Shown: piece after piece, positions 16,093 through 25,005 of the stretch | Layout of the letters: the number at the start of each line of letters is the position of its first letter | Position numbering within the stretch: the first letter of the stretch is position 1 | From: Pedobacter sp. MC2016-24 | GTDB lineage: Bacteria > Bacteroidota > Bacteroidia > Sphingobacteriales > Sphingobacteriaceae | Reading direction: 5' to 3' | DNA length: 64,000 bases | Assembly (NCBI RefSeq): GCF_015223055.1 | Contig: NZ_JADFBX010000002.1 | Location: 434,001-498,000 of the forward strand | Notes under the pieces: generated by a model | Told to the model about the DNA's origin: nothing | The model's database searches: none | Seen by the model: only the letters and a program-made list of their open reading frames with translations | Made by a program: the position numbers and the translations under genes

Positions 16093-17109
16093 ATGACCAA
16101 AATACTCATCATATATACAGGGGGCACCATCGGTATGGTTAATGATACCAATACCGGCGCATTAATCCCTTTCAATTTCAATCAGATACAACAAAATGTA
16201 CCAGAACTGGCACGTTTGAATTACGATCTGGAGGTACATTCCTTTGATCCCATCCTGGATTCGTCCAATATGCATCCGGAAATCTGGGCCGAGATGGCCC
16301 AGCTTATTTATAACAAGTATGATGAGTTTGATGGCTTTGTCATCTTGCATGGCTCAGATACCATGGCCTTTACGGCTTCGGCTTTAAGTTTTATGCTTCA
16401 GGATTTGAGTAAACCGGTAGTATTGACGGGTTCTCAATTACCAATAGGGGAGATTAGAACCGATGCCAAGGAAAACCTGATTACTGCACTTGAAATCGCA
16501 GCTACTAAAAATAACGGATTGGCAAAGATCCCGGAGGTATGTATCTATTTTGATTCACAATTGTTCCGTGGAAACCGCTCGATTAAATACAATTCTGAAA
16601 AGTTTGAAGCGTTCAGGTCTCCAAATTATCCAATATTGGCCGAGGCCGGGGTACACCTCACCTTCTTTAATAATTACATCTTACCACAACCCAGAAAACC
16701 ATTAAAGGTACTTTTAAACTTCAATTCTAACATTGGTGTTTTAAAAATGTATCCCGGAATTTCAGCCCAGGCAGTTAAAGCAATTACCCACTCGCCGGTT
16801 GATGCCATTGTTTTAGAGACATTTGGCTCGGGAAATACAACCACTGCCGATTGGTTTATCAATTGTCTGCAGGAAGCTATAGATAGCGGGAAGATTATTG
16901 TGGACATTTCTCAATGTCAGCGTGGTTCTGTAGAGCTTGGTAAATATGAAACCAGTAAAAAGTTGCAACAAATGGGCGTAATCAGTGGATATGACATGAC
17001 TTTTGAAGCCACCATTACCAAGCTGATGTATTTAATGGGGCAGGGCCTGACTAAAGAAGAGGTAATCGAGTTGATGGAGCAGTCTTTACGCGGAGAATTA
17101 ACTGCATAA
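16093..17109 (+). CDS. ansA: type I (cytoplasmic) L-asparaginase
   Basis: A 338-residue asparaginase that hydrolyses asparagine to aspartate and ammonia. There is no signal peptide, which fits the cytoplasmic type. The two threonine nucleophile sites are present: YTGGTIGMV near residue 9 and LHGSDTMAFTASALSF near 84, followed by VLTGSQLPIGEIRTDAKENL. The length and the C-terminal allosteric-type domain match the AnsA group. It is co-transcribed with the TatD-like gene. Confidence 0.93.
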   Translation: MTKILIIYTGGTIGMVNDTNTGALIPFNFNQIQQNVPELARLNYDLEVHSFDPILDSSNMHPEIWAEMAQLIYNKYDEFDGFVILHGSDTMAFTASALSFMLQDLSKPVVLTGSQLPIGEIRTDAKENLITALEIAATKNNGLAKIPEVCIYFDSQLFRGNRSIKYNSEKFEAFRSPNYPILAEAGVHLTFFNNYILPQPRKPLKVLLNFNSNIGVLKMYPGISAQAVKAITHSPVDAIVLETFGSGNTTTADWFINCLQEAIDSGKIIVDISQCQRGSVELGKYETSKKLQQMGVISGYDMTFEATITKLMYLMGQGLTKEEVIELMEQSLRGELTA

Positions 17110-17131
17110 GGTAAAACTTAGGTAATAGTTT

Positions 17132-17160
17132 TTTGTACAGCAATTATAATCTTAATTTTG
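17132..17160 (+). promoter_or_regulatory. promoter of the persulfide dioxygenase-rhodanese gene
   Basis: TTTG (17132-17135), 17 nt, then TAATTTTG (17153-17160). The -7 box is a full match. Transcription would begin near 17164-17167, which rules out the upstream TTG codon at 17158 as a start. Confidence 0.55.
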
Positions 17161-17172
17161 TTTTTCAGAAAC

Positions 17173-18594
17173 ATGGGAATGAAGATACAGCAAATTTATA
17201 CGGGATGTTTGGCAGAAGCCGCTTATTATATAGAAAGTAACGGCGAAGCTGCCATTATTGACCCGCTGCGTGAGGTGGAGTCGTATATCAAAAGCGCGGC
17301 TAAAGACAATGCTAAAATCAAATATATCTTTGAAACGCATTTTCATGCGGATTTTGTTTCAGGGCATGTCGACCTGGCTGAAAAATCAGGTGCAGAAATT
17401 GTATACGGGCCTACAGCTAAGACCACATTCAAATCGCACATTGCCAGTGATGGGGAAGAATTTAAAATAGGGGATCTGACCATTGTGGCTTTACATACTC
17501 CAGGGCATACGCCGGAATCTACAACGTATTTATTGCGTGACGAGGCTGGTAAACCGCATTGTATATTTAGTGGCGATACTTTGTTTATAGGTGATGTTGG
17601 AAGGCCGGATCTGGCTCAGAAAGGAGACCTGACTATGGAAGACATGGCGGCCACGTTATACGACTCTTTACATAGTAAGATCCTGACACTACCGGATGAA
17701 GTCCTGGTTTATCCTGCGCATGGGGCGGGCTCAGCCTGTGGTAAAAACATGAGTAAAGAGACTTTTGATACTTTAGGACATCAGAAAGCTGTAAATTATG
17801 CTCTGAAAGCCTCAACGAAAGCACAATTTGTAAAAGAAGTAACGGATGGTATTTTACCTCCTCCTCAGTATTTTGCTAAGAATGCGGCCATGAACAAAAA
17901 TGGTTACGAGCGTCTGGATGATGTGTATGAAAAGGGACTGAAACCTTTAAATCCGGATGAGTTCGAAGCTATGGCCAACTTAACTGGCGCGTTGATTATC
18001 GATACCAGGGATCCGCAGACGTTTACTAAAGGTTTTATTCCTTCGGCAGTAAATATTGGTTTGAATGGACAGTTTGCGCCATGGGTAGGTGCTTTAATTA
18101 CTGATCTGAAACAGCCTTTATTATTGGTTGCAGAAGCAGATAAGGCCGAAGAGGCCATTACCAGGCTGGCGCGTGTAGGTTACGACAATACCATTGGCTA
18201 CCTGTCTGGCGGATTTGCGGCATGGGAACAAGCCGGTAAAGACATCGATACAATACAATCCATATCTGCACAGGAATTTGAGCTGCTTGCCCAGGCTAAT
18301 CCAGATGCACAAGTGCTTGATGTGAGAAAGCCTGGTGAATATGAATCAGAACACCTTGAAATGACCTTGACCCGCCCACTTGATTATATCAATGACTGGA
18401 CGAATGAAATAGACCATAAAGAAACTTATTATATTCACTGTGCCGGTGGCTATCGCTCTATGATTGCTGCTTCTATCCTTAAAGCCAGGGGTATCGAAAA
18501 TGTAATTGATATTGCAGGTGGATATGGTGCAATTAAGACAACAGGTTTAAAACGTACCGATTTTGCCTGTCCTTCCAAGGCAATGAAAGCTTAA
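17173..18594 (+). CDS. MBL-fold persulfide dioxygenase fused to two rhodanese domains
   Basis: A 473-residue fusion. The metallo-beta-lactamase domain (about 1-235) has ETHFHADFVSGH, LHTPGHTPEST, FSGDTLFIGDVGRPDL and VYPAHGAGSACGK, the layout of ETHE1-type persulfide dioxygenases. The position after the metal-motif Asp is Phe instead of the common His. The first rhodanese domain (about 255-355) has no cysteine in its loop (LLLVAEADKAEEA) and is presumably structural. The second (about 370-473) keeps the active-site loop HCAGGYRSM with Cys423. It should oxidise glutathione- or bacillithiol-type persulfides. The ATG at 17179 is an equally acceptable start (MKIQQIYTGCLAEAAY). ytxJ elsewhere in the window suggests bacillithiol as the thiol. 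Confidence 0.88.
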   Translation: MGMKIQQIYTGCLAEAAYYIESNGEAAIIDPLREVESYIKSAAKDNAKIKYIFETHFHADFVSGHVDLAEKSGAEIVYGPTAKTTFKSHIASDGEEFKIGDLTIVALHTPGHTPESTTYLLRDEAGKPHCIFSGDTLFIGDVGRPDLAQKGDLTMEDMAATLYDSLHSKILTLPDEVLVYPAHGAGSACGKNMSKETFDTLGHQKAVNYALKASTKAQFVKEVTDGILPPPQYFAKNAAMNKNGYERLDDVYEKGLKPLNPDEFEAMANLTGALIIDTRDPQTFTKGFIPSAVNIGLNGQFAPWVGALITDLKQPLLLVAEADKAEEAITRLARVGYDNTIGYLSGGFAAWEQAGKDIDTIQSISAQEFELLAQANPDAQVLDVRKPGEYESEHLEMTLTRPLDYINDWTNEIDHKETYYIHCAGGYRSMIAASILKARGIENVIDIAGGYGAIKTTGLKRTDFACPSKAMKA

Positions 18595-18605
18595 AAAGAA
18601 ACTGA

Positions 18606-19577
18606 ATGCCAGGGATAAATCAAATCAAACTACCGATAGCCGCCGATATCGAAATCTTCGAAAAGAAATTTAAAGCTGCCATGCGCAGCGATGCTAAAAT
18701 ATTAGACCGCATTACACACTATATCGTAAAAGGAAAAGGTAAGCAGATCCGTCCGATATTTGTTTTTTTTGCAGCCAAGCTTTGTGGAGGAATTGTCGAA
18801 TCTACGCATCGCGGTGCCACCCTGGTGGAACTGTTGCATACCGCTACACTGGTACACGACGATGTGGTGGACAATGCTTATGAGCGGCGGGGTTTTTTTT
18901 CCATCAATGCGCTTTGGAAGAATAAAATAGCCGTATTGGTTGGTGATTACTTGCTGGCTAAAGGATTATTGTTATCGGTACACAATTCTGAGTTTCGTTT
19001 GTTACAGATCGTTTCTGAGGCGGTAAAACAGATGAGCGAAGGTGAGTTGCTTCAAATCGAAAAAGTGCGGCGTATGGACATCAGTGAAGAATTGTATTTT
19101 GATGTCATTAGACAGAAAACAGCTTCCCTGATTGCTTCTTGCTGTGCTTGTGGTGCCGCTTCTGCCGGAGCTGATGAAGAGACCGTAGAAAAGATGCGCT
19201 TGTTTGGTGAGAAGGTAGGGATTGCCTTCCAGATCAAAGATGATACCTTTGATTTTGGAACAGATGACGTGGGTAAGCCGCTTGGAATTGACATCAAGGA
19301 AAAGAAAGTGACTTTGCCATTGATTTATGCATTGAACCGTGCAGACAAGGCGGAGAAAAAACGCATCATCAACCTGGTCAAAAACCACCAGGATGAACCT
19401 GAAAAAATACAGGAGATCATCGATTTTGTAAATGCAAAACAAGGTGTGCATTATGCCAATGAAAAAATGATCCAGTACCAGGATGAAGCATTTGCCATTT
19501 TGCATAGCTTTGAACCGGGAGAAGCGCGTACAGGCTTGGAGCAATTGGTTCGGTACACCACGGAGCGCAAAAAATAA
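18606..19577 (+). CDS. all-trans polyprenyl diphosphate synthase (IspB-like)
   Basis: A 323-residue trans-prenyltransferase that extends farnesyl or geranylgeranyl diphosphate with isopentenyl units, most likely to make the menaquinone side chain. The first aspartate-rich motif is in TLVHDDVVDNAYERRG near residue 77 and the second in FQIKDDTFDFGTDDVGKPLG near 205; KGKGKQIRPIFVFF near 42 binds diphosphate. The chain length cannot be read from the sequence with confidence. It starts 11 nt after the persulfide dioxygenase gene and is convergent with xrtN, with 7 nt between the stops. Confidence 0.92.
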   Translation: MPGINQIKLPIAADIEIFEKKFKAAMRSDAKILDRITHYIVKGKGKQIRPIFVFFAAKLCGGIVESTHRGATLVELLHTATLVHDDVVDNAYERRGFFSINALWKNKIAVLVGDYLLAKGLLLSVHNSEFRLLQIVSEAVKQMSEGELLQIEKVRRMDISEELYFDVIRQKTASLIASCCACGAASAGADEETVEKMRLFGEKVGIAFQIKDDTFDFGTDDVGKPLGIDIKEKKVTLPLIYALNRADKAEKKRIINLVKNHQDEPEKIQEIIDFVNAKQGVHYANEKMIQYQDEAFAILHSFEPGEARTGLEQLVRYTTERKK

Positions 19578-19584
19578 TTGGTGC

Positions 19585-20796
19585 TCAAAGCATCCGAGAT
19601 ATGATTTTTTCCAAGTCCTTTTTGATCGCTGTATTTACATTGACGAGGTAAAAAGGAGAGCCTCCTTTTGCTGCGGTCCAGCGCCAGCTTAAAGGATTAA
19701 TGGTTTTGAGTTTGCCATTGTCAAACCACCAGGCAGCATAAAGCTTGTCTTTGCCTTTTTCAAGCGTTCCGGTATAGATTTCTATGCCCTTTACCATTCT
19801 TTTCTCTATGAACTTGAATTCATATCCGCTACCTGTCCAGCAAATCATAGGATTGTGCTCAGGTGCGTAACAAGGTGTGGGTTTGTAATATATGATGGCC
19901 TCTGGGTTTTCAAATTTGATGACATCGTTAGCCATGATGTTTTTCTGATATCCGCTGAGCTGAAGGGTATTTAATTTGGGATTTTCATAGAATGTTGTTT
20001 TCCTTGGTTTCGTAATCAATATGACCAGCATACCGACAAGTATAAGCAGTAATGATAGATTTTTAAAAGAGTAGCGTGTTGCCGGTTCTGAAATGAGGAT
20101 TTCAACCCGAGGCCTGCCAAAACATTGAATCATTTTCTTACTCAAATAAAAGAGCGGCAGGATAACATATGCCAACATGCTCCATATCCCTGCAAACTCG
20201 TGTAGGGTCGTCCCTGGCATAATTTTGAAAATAACGATCAACAGGATTCTGGAATAATTGGAGCAGATATTCAGAATCAGGACAATCAACAGGAAAAAGG
20301 TTGTTGGAAAGAAACCGATTTGTTTGTTTTCCTTTTTTTGCTGCATGCTGATGATGAAAATCCCCAATAGTAAGGAAACATGGAGCATGTTTAATCCTGC
20401 ACAGGCCTGATCGATGTAAAACTCATACTGGTCGATATAAATGATGTTACCTGCCGACCGGCATTGCATTCCGGCAAAGGCCATGGTTTGCGCAACGAGC
20501 TTGCTTAACCACAGCCTGAGCGGAAAGCCGAGCGTGTCACTAAAGAACTTAAAGAGGGGAGAAATGATGATCAGTACAAAGAGGGTATTGATATTTATTT
20601 TTCCTTTAAAGTTTTCGAATAGCAACAATGCGGTAAATAGAACAGCGAAATAGATCACAGAACGTACAGGCATCATCAGACCAAATGCGATGAAAAACAG
20701 GGCAGGAATGAGGTAACGTTTAGCATATACCCCCTTCTGTATCTGAAATGAAAAAGGGAGTATGGCCAAACCAAGGTAGATTATCAAACTGCCCAT
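19585..20796 (-). CDS. xrtN: exosortase XrtN with fused EpsI-like C-terminal domain
   Basis: A 403-residue integral membrane protein. The exosortase core (about 1-225) has at least seven hydrophobic segments and the expected transpeptidase residues: Cys132 in QACAGLNM, Arg183 in CSNYSRI and His199 in TLHEFAGIW. After a further membrane helix near 246-262 comes an extracytoplasmic domain (about 270-403) with HNPMICWTGSGYEF and WWFDNGKL, resembling the EpsI/DUF3485 domain often linked to exosortases. Exosortases cleave and anchor proteins with PEP-CTERM-type tails. The gene immediately upstream encodes such a protein and overlaps this one by 13 nt, so it is the evident substrate. Assignment to the XrtN class rests on that pairing and on the host group. 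Confidence 0.85.
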   Translation of the reverse strand: MGSLIIYLGLAILPFSFQIQKGVYAKRYLIPALFFIAFGLMMPVRSVIYFAVLFTALLLFENFKGKININTLFVLIIISPLFKFFSDTLGFPLRLWLSKLVAQTMAFAGMQCRSAGNIIYIDQYEFYIDQACAGLNMLHVSLLLGIFIISMQQKKENKQIGFFPTTFFLLIVLILNICSNYSRILLIVIFKIMPGTTLHEFAGIWSMLAYVILPLFYLSKKMIQCFGRPRVEILISEPATRYSFKNLSLLLILVGMLVILITKPRKTTFYENPKLNTLQLSGYQKNIMANDVIKFENPEAIIYYKPTPCYAPEHNPMICWTGSGYEFKFIEKRMVKGIEIYTGTLEKGKDKLYAAWWFDNGKLKTINPLSWRWTAAKGGSPFYLVNVNTAIKKDLEKIISRML

Positions 20797-23309
20797 TTGC
20801 TACGTAGCTTTTTGAAATGGACAGATTGGCAATAAACATAAATCATGATGCTTGTACAAAGTATGATCAATACCCATTCATGGGGTTCCGGAGCCGCTCC
20901 GGAAGATTGTATGCTGGCATTTTTTAAACTGTTCTTACTCTCGTCGATATCGAAACGCTCATAATCTTTTTTTGTCTCTAATACGATGAGGCTGGATACC
21001 GGTGAGACGATAAAAGCCTGATCGGCATTTTTGAGTAGGTCGGGATTGGTGTAATCTTTTTGGAAGTAAGTCGCACTGATGTTTCTCAGTATTTTGTGGT
21101 AAGCAAATAACCGGAGTAAATGGTCGGGTGCCTGATCACTGGTGGTATCTGCACTTTCCTGGATCATTAGCCTTGAACTTTTAATGCTGATCGCATTATC
21201 AAGCTCCTGTTGCTCAGGGAAGCGGTTTTGCTGAACCTGTTGGTTGAACTGAGCAATCGTTCCGGTAGTATAACGAAGGAGGTTGAACTGTTTTAAGGTT
21301 TGTAAATAAGGATTTAGGTTTTGCCCGATATTATATACATGGATCGGTATTGCTTTGGACAGGAAACTTTTGCTGGATGTATAAAACTTACTTTGGTCCA
21401 GATCGCTCAAATTTGGGCTCTGGCTGTTGCATTTGGTAATTACCACGCTTTTTTCTACATCAGGAATGGTATATAAAGGAAATAGACTGAAGTTCAATTG
21501 GCTTAGTTTATCAAAAGTACTCCAGATGTTCTTCTCATTCAATTCCAGTAATTGCTGGTCAAAAGCATAGACACGATGTGATTTGATATTCGCCCATAAA
21601 TTGGTTAATTCGGCTTTAGTCCAGGTATTGTTGATGTCCAGATAAATGTAATCTGGTTTGAAAAATGTATTAATATCGGCCGATTCTTTGATTTTATAGC
21701 TTTTACCGGCAAATGAAAAGCCAGCTTTTGCCAGAGGGACTGAATTCATAGAAAGCTGCCAGTCGTTTTGGTAAGTCCGGTTATCTGTATAGGTTAGACC
21801 AATTCCCGAAAGGTCGGTGTCGATAGATTTCGGAACAGACGAAAAGCTGAGTCTGACCTTTTCATCGGCACGATTGGGGCTTGGTCCTTTGAAACTGGAA
21901 TTCTGATAAATTAAGCGGCCGTTTTCTAAAAGCATCGGACTGGTGATGCCAATTTTGAATTTTCGATCTTCTTCGATTGCACAAGGAAACACGCGAACGG
22001 TAACCTGGTTGCCCTCCTGCCAATGAACCACAGAAGGGTCCCGGTTTTCTACACCGACAATCTGATGGTAGGCCGAATCGGCTTTTCCTTTGGTGGTTAA
22101 ACGAGCATGCTCTTCAACCCCATTGATCCATAACGAGAGGGAACTGACTACGGAACCTTCTGGCAATTGGAACGTATAAATGGCTTCCTGGCTTCCCCGC
22201 CAGGTATTGCGATTGGTATTCTTAATGCTCAGGGTTTTTTCTGTGTAAGCCATTCTGTATTCAGGATAGAGCTTAGCTTCAGTAATTACCCTGGAGGTGA
22301 TCAGATCGTCACCAGACCATAACCTTTCTTCGGCCAGATGTCTGGAATCAAATACTGTTTTGAGGATCTGAATGCGATTTTCGTCAGATAAGTCTATCTT
22401 TCCTACCAGTAGAGAAGCAATCATGACCATGGGATCATGTTTGCGCGCTTCGCCAAAAGAGTTCCTACCAAAGTCGCCCCAAAACCAATTGCTGGATTTG
22501 TCCGGTATGGTATAAACCAATCCCGCCTTTAAGAACTTTTCAGTTATACTGGTATGGGGCAACGCTTGAGCGATGTTTGCCCAATCTGGCAGGATGTTAT
22601 TTCCAGATGTGTTTTGCTCTTGTACGGTGACTACTTTACCTTGTATATTGATCCACTGCAGCAGAAATCCACACAAGATAAACAAAGGAAGTACTATACC
22701 CGCTCCAAAGGCGTATTTCAGACCTGGGGTAATGCGATGGAAGCGGTAAGCATAAACCAGGATGACTATACATAAGAAAAAGGGAATAAATACATGTACA
22801 GAAAGGCCCAGAAATATGGCTGCTAAGGCACCAATAATATATAAAGGAAGTAAATACATCGCGTAATAGCCAAACAGGACTAAAGCAGTGCCCATGAAAA
22901 AGGACAACACATACTTTACGCGTATGCTTAGCTCTTTTTGGAATAGAGCCAGTAATACTGTTGCCGCGGCTAAGCAAATATAGGTACTTACCCATGAGGC
23001 CGAATTGTCAAATACAGACATTTCCTTATTAAATGCAAATGCACTGATCAGCCAAAAAATCAGTAGAATCACCGTGTGATCAAGCTTTGCCCTGCTGATT
23101 TTCCAGCCATATTGGCCGAGCGCCCGTAACAGTACCGCAAAGGTGAAAACGGTAGTAATACAATAACAAATGAAAAAGGAGGTTAGCTCTGTTTCACTAT
23201 TTGGAATTAGAAAGGCGCCTATGCTGAATATGGCAAGGGATAGGAGGATGAAGATCATTCCGCTTAAGCGGAATGAATCTTCGAGTAGAATGGAGCGGAA
23301 CTTTTTCAT
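20784..23309 (-). CDS. XrtN-system VIT-domain membrane protein with PEP-type sorting tail
   Basis: An 841-residue protein. Residues 1-225 contain about seven transmembrane helices. The extracytoplasmic part has a VIT domain (about 340-465, including YTFQLPEGSVVSSLSLWING and EEDRKFKIGITSP) and then a long region of about 300 residues with no family I recognise. The C terminus is a tripartite sorting signal: PEP at 807-809 (APEPHEW), a hydrophobic helix (VLIILCTSIMIYVY) and a basic end (HFKKLRSK). It is the predicted target of the exosortase encoded next, whose start overlaps this stop region by 13 nt. CreD is encoded 4 nt upstream. VIT domains often occur with inter-alpha-trypsin-type adhesion domains, but no clear vWA domain with a MIDAS motif was seen. 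Confidence 0.85.
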   Translation of the reverse strand: MKKFRSILLEDSFRLSGMIFILLSLAIFSIGAFLIPNSETELTSFFICYCITTVFTFAVLLRALGQYGWKISRAKLDHTVILLIFWLISAFAFNKEMSVFDNSASWVSTYICLAAATVLLALFQKELSIRVKYVLSFFMGTALVLFGYYAMYLLPLYIIGALAAIFLGLSVHVFIPFFLCIVILVYAYRFHRITPGLKYAFGAGIVLPLFILCGFLLQWINIQGKVVTVQEQNTSGNNILPDWANIAQALPHTSITEKFLKAGLVYTIPDKSSNWFWGDFGRNSFGEARKHDPMVMIASLLVGKIDLSDENRIQILKTVFDSRHLAEERLWSGDDLITSRVITEAKLYPEYRMAYTEKTLSIKNTNRNTWRGSQEAIYTFQLPEGSVVSSLSLWINGVEEHARLTTKGKADSAYHQIVGVENRDPSVVHWQEGNQVTVRVFPCAIEEDRKFKIGITSPMLLENGRLIYQNSSFKGPSPNRADEKVRLSFSSVPKSIDTDLSGIGLTYTDNRTYQNDWQLSMNSVPLAKAGFSFAGKSYKIKESADINTFFKPDYIYLDINNTWTKAELTNLWANIKSHRVYAFDQQLLELNEKNIWSTFDKLSQLNFSLFPLYTIPDVEKSVVITKCNSQSPNLSDLDQSKFYTSSKSFLSKAIPIHVYNIGQNLNPYLQTLKQFNLLRYTTGTIAQFNQQVQQNRFPEQQELDNAISIKSSRLMIQESADTTSDQAPDHLLRLFAYHKILRNISATYFQKDYTNPDLLKNADQAFIVSPVSSLIVLETKKDYERFDIDESKNSLKNASIQSSGAAPEPHEWVLIILCTSIMIYVYCQSVHFKKLRSKWAV

Positions 23310-23313
23310 GATG

Positions 23314-24651
23314 TTAAGCCGTAACCGGTTGATTTTTATTCCAGTTGATTTTTACAGAGAAATACATCAGGCAAGCTACAGTGATAAACAAACCAATACT
23401 GCCAAACAGCAGCGCAAGGTCCTGAAGTTGTATGATTATGTAAATGAATAAGTAAAAAATGCTGAGGATCAAGGCAAAGATCACCGCCGCTTTTTTATTT
23501 TTGAGAAAAGCAGAAATGAAAGTGCTGACCAATATAATGGTCGCGAGGGAAGCAATGACATAAGCCAGCATAAATCCAACCTGTTCTGTAAAGGAGAGCA
23601 ACAGGCTGTAATAAATGATCATTGCCGCTCCGATGAGCACATACTGCAGGAGGTTCACTTTAACTTTGTTCAGCAACTCGATAAAAAACAGGGCAATAAA
23701 GCTCAATAAAATGATGAGAATGGAATATTTCGCAGAGCGCATGGTTTTTTGATACTGATCAACCGGTAGTAAAAATTTAATTCCAAAAGTGGCTTTAGCT
23801 TTGTTCTGCTCGTTGATATTGCTGTTTTTTCCAATCCATTGCTGAGGAAAAGGTCTGTTGAAATTTGACATCTTCCAACTGCTTGTAAATTCGTTCTTGC
23901 CGATGTTGCGTTTTTCTGGCAGATAGTTGCCGTCAAAGCTGGGATTGTTCCAATTGCCTTTGACATTAACCTGGGTGTTTTTACCTAAATGCATGAAATT
24001 GAGCGCTCCGCTTCCACGTAAATTGATATCGTAATTGAAGCCGATGGTTGTTTTTTTCGTGCTGCTTAAATTGGTTTGTATGGCGAGGCTATTGCTAAAT
24101 ATATTTTCGGCTGCGAAATCGGGTTCTGCTTCATAATTAAGGCCTTCGATTTTAATCACCGGGTTATTCACCAATCCTTTGAAATCGCTTACACCGGCAA
24201 CGATTTTTACTTTATCCCAAAGCACAAAGGCAGGGTCAATGCCCGACTTTTTAAGTTCTAGTTCGCTGAATTTTCCTTGTATTTTGATATTGGTATTGTA
24301 AACCACGGCATCAAAAATACCCCGGTGCAGAATTTCGGGATTGACCTGACTATTGATGGTTAAATCTTCCGGAAGGATGTAAACCGTTTGAATTTTGCTT
24401 TTGTCGTAAGGACTCTGATAGGATACCTGCATGACCGGACTTTCGATGACCTGGCTACCCGACCATTTTTCTGCGATCTCGGTGGTGGCCTCATCCTGCC
24501 TGTATTGCCTTTCAGTAATTAGGGTTTGAATCCAGGAAGAGGGTATGAGCAGGAGTAGCGTCAATATCCCAATTAGTAATAACTTGAAACCAATTGATTC
24601 TTGTAGCTGACTGATAAAAGATTTTTGCGGAGGTACTTGATTTGTTTCCAT
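23314..24651 (-). CDS. creD: cell envelope integrity protein CreD
   Basis: A 445-residue inner-membrane protein of the CreD family: one N-terminal helix near 25-42, a large extracytoplasmic domain (about 45-310, with the conserved early segment YRQDEATTEIAEKWSGSQ), and five to six C-terminal helices (about 315-440). In E. coli creD belongs to the CreBC regulon and its loss affects envelope stability; its molecular role is unknown. Here there is no CreBC nearby. The gene lies between a winged-helix regulator and the XrtN pair, and a 17-bp palindrome stands 18-35 nt upstream of its ATG. It is 4 nt from the VIT gene, so co-expression with the sorting pair is likely. Confidence 0.9.
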   Translation of the reverse strand: METNQVPPQKSFISQLQESIGFKLLLIGILTLLLLIPSSWIQTLITERQYRQDEATTEIAEKWSGSQVIESPVMQVSYQSPYDKSKIQTVYILPEDLTINSQVNPEILHRGIFDAVVYNTNIKIQGKFSELELKKSGIDPAFVLWDKVKIVAGVSDFKGLVNNPVIKIEGLNYEAEPDFAAENIFSNSLAIQTNLSSTKKTTIGFNYDINLRGSGALNFMHLGKNTQVNVKGNWNNPSFDGNYLPEKRNIGKNEFTSSWKMSNFNRPFPQQWIGKNSNINEQNKAKATFGIKFLLPVDQYQKTMRSAKYSILIILLSFIALFFIELLNKVKVNLLQYVLIGAAMIIYYSLLLSFTEQVGFMLAYVIASLATIILVSTFISAFLKNKKAAVIFALILSIFYLFIYIIIQLQDLALLFGSIGLFITVACLMYFSVKINWNKNQPVTA

Positions 24652-24669
24652 TTTCTTGTTTTTAAAAGT

Positions 24670-24686
24670 ACTTTGTAATTCAAAGT
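24670..24686 (-). promoter_or_regulatory. palindromic operator upstream of creD
   Basis: ACTTTGTAATTCAAAGT: perfect 6-bp arms around a 5-base centre, located between the regulator stop and the creD start. Together with four further identical bases on its left side it recurs, with one base changed, at 25629-25645 before the first gene of the cluster. The likely ligand is the winged-helix protein encoded at 24703-25005. Confidence 0.65.
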
Positions 24687-24702
24687 GGATGGGTAAAAAA
24701 AA

Positions 24703-25005
24703 TTACGGTTTTTGTTGTTTAATTAAATTTTCCAGGGCTTCCAGGTGTTTCCTGAATGCCGCCCTGCCTTTTTCTGACGCAGCATAGCTGGTATTGGGCT
24801 TTCGTCCTAAAAAGGATTTGTAAATGTGAATGTATTCTTCTTTTTCGAGTGCTTTAAGGTGGGAAGCCAGATTGCCATCAGTTACACCAAGCAACTCTTT
24901 CAAAGAATTGAAATCATAGTTTTCATTGGCCACAAGGATACTCATGACCTGCAATCGGATCCTGTTCTCAAAAGCCTTATCGAAATGTTCTAGTGCTGAT
25001 TTCAC
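24703..25005 (-). CDS. winged-helix transcriptional regulator
   Basis: A 100-residue one-domain regulator of the small winged-helix group found next to creD in Bacteroidota (HTH_34-like). The N-terminal helix NRIRLQVMSILVANE is followed by the helix-turn-helix NSLKELLGVTDGNLASHLKA and a wing with YIHIYKSFLGRKPNTSYAAS. A short dimerising helix ends the protein. There is no ligand-binding domain, so the signal may come from a partner such as the six-helix membrane protein, whose stop overlaps this start by 4 nt. The two palindromes in the cluster suggest autoregulation together with control of creD and the XrtN genes. Confidence 0.88.
   Translation of the reverse strand: MKSALEHFDKAFENRIRLQVMSILVANENYDFNSLKELLGVTDGNLASHLKALEKEEYIHIYKSFLGRKPNTSYAASEKGRAAFRKHLEALENLIKQQKP

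Noticed and set aside
19002..19544. 180-codon open frame on the minus strand within the polyprenyl synthase gene
   Set aside because: It is antisense to a gene with both aspartate-rich motifs intact; the translated product is Phe/Leu-rich without any recognisable domain.
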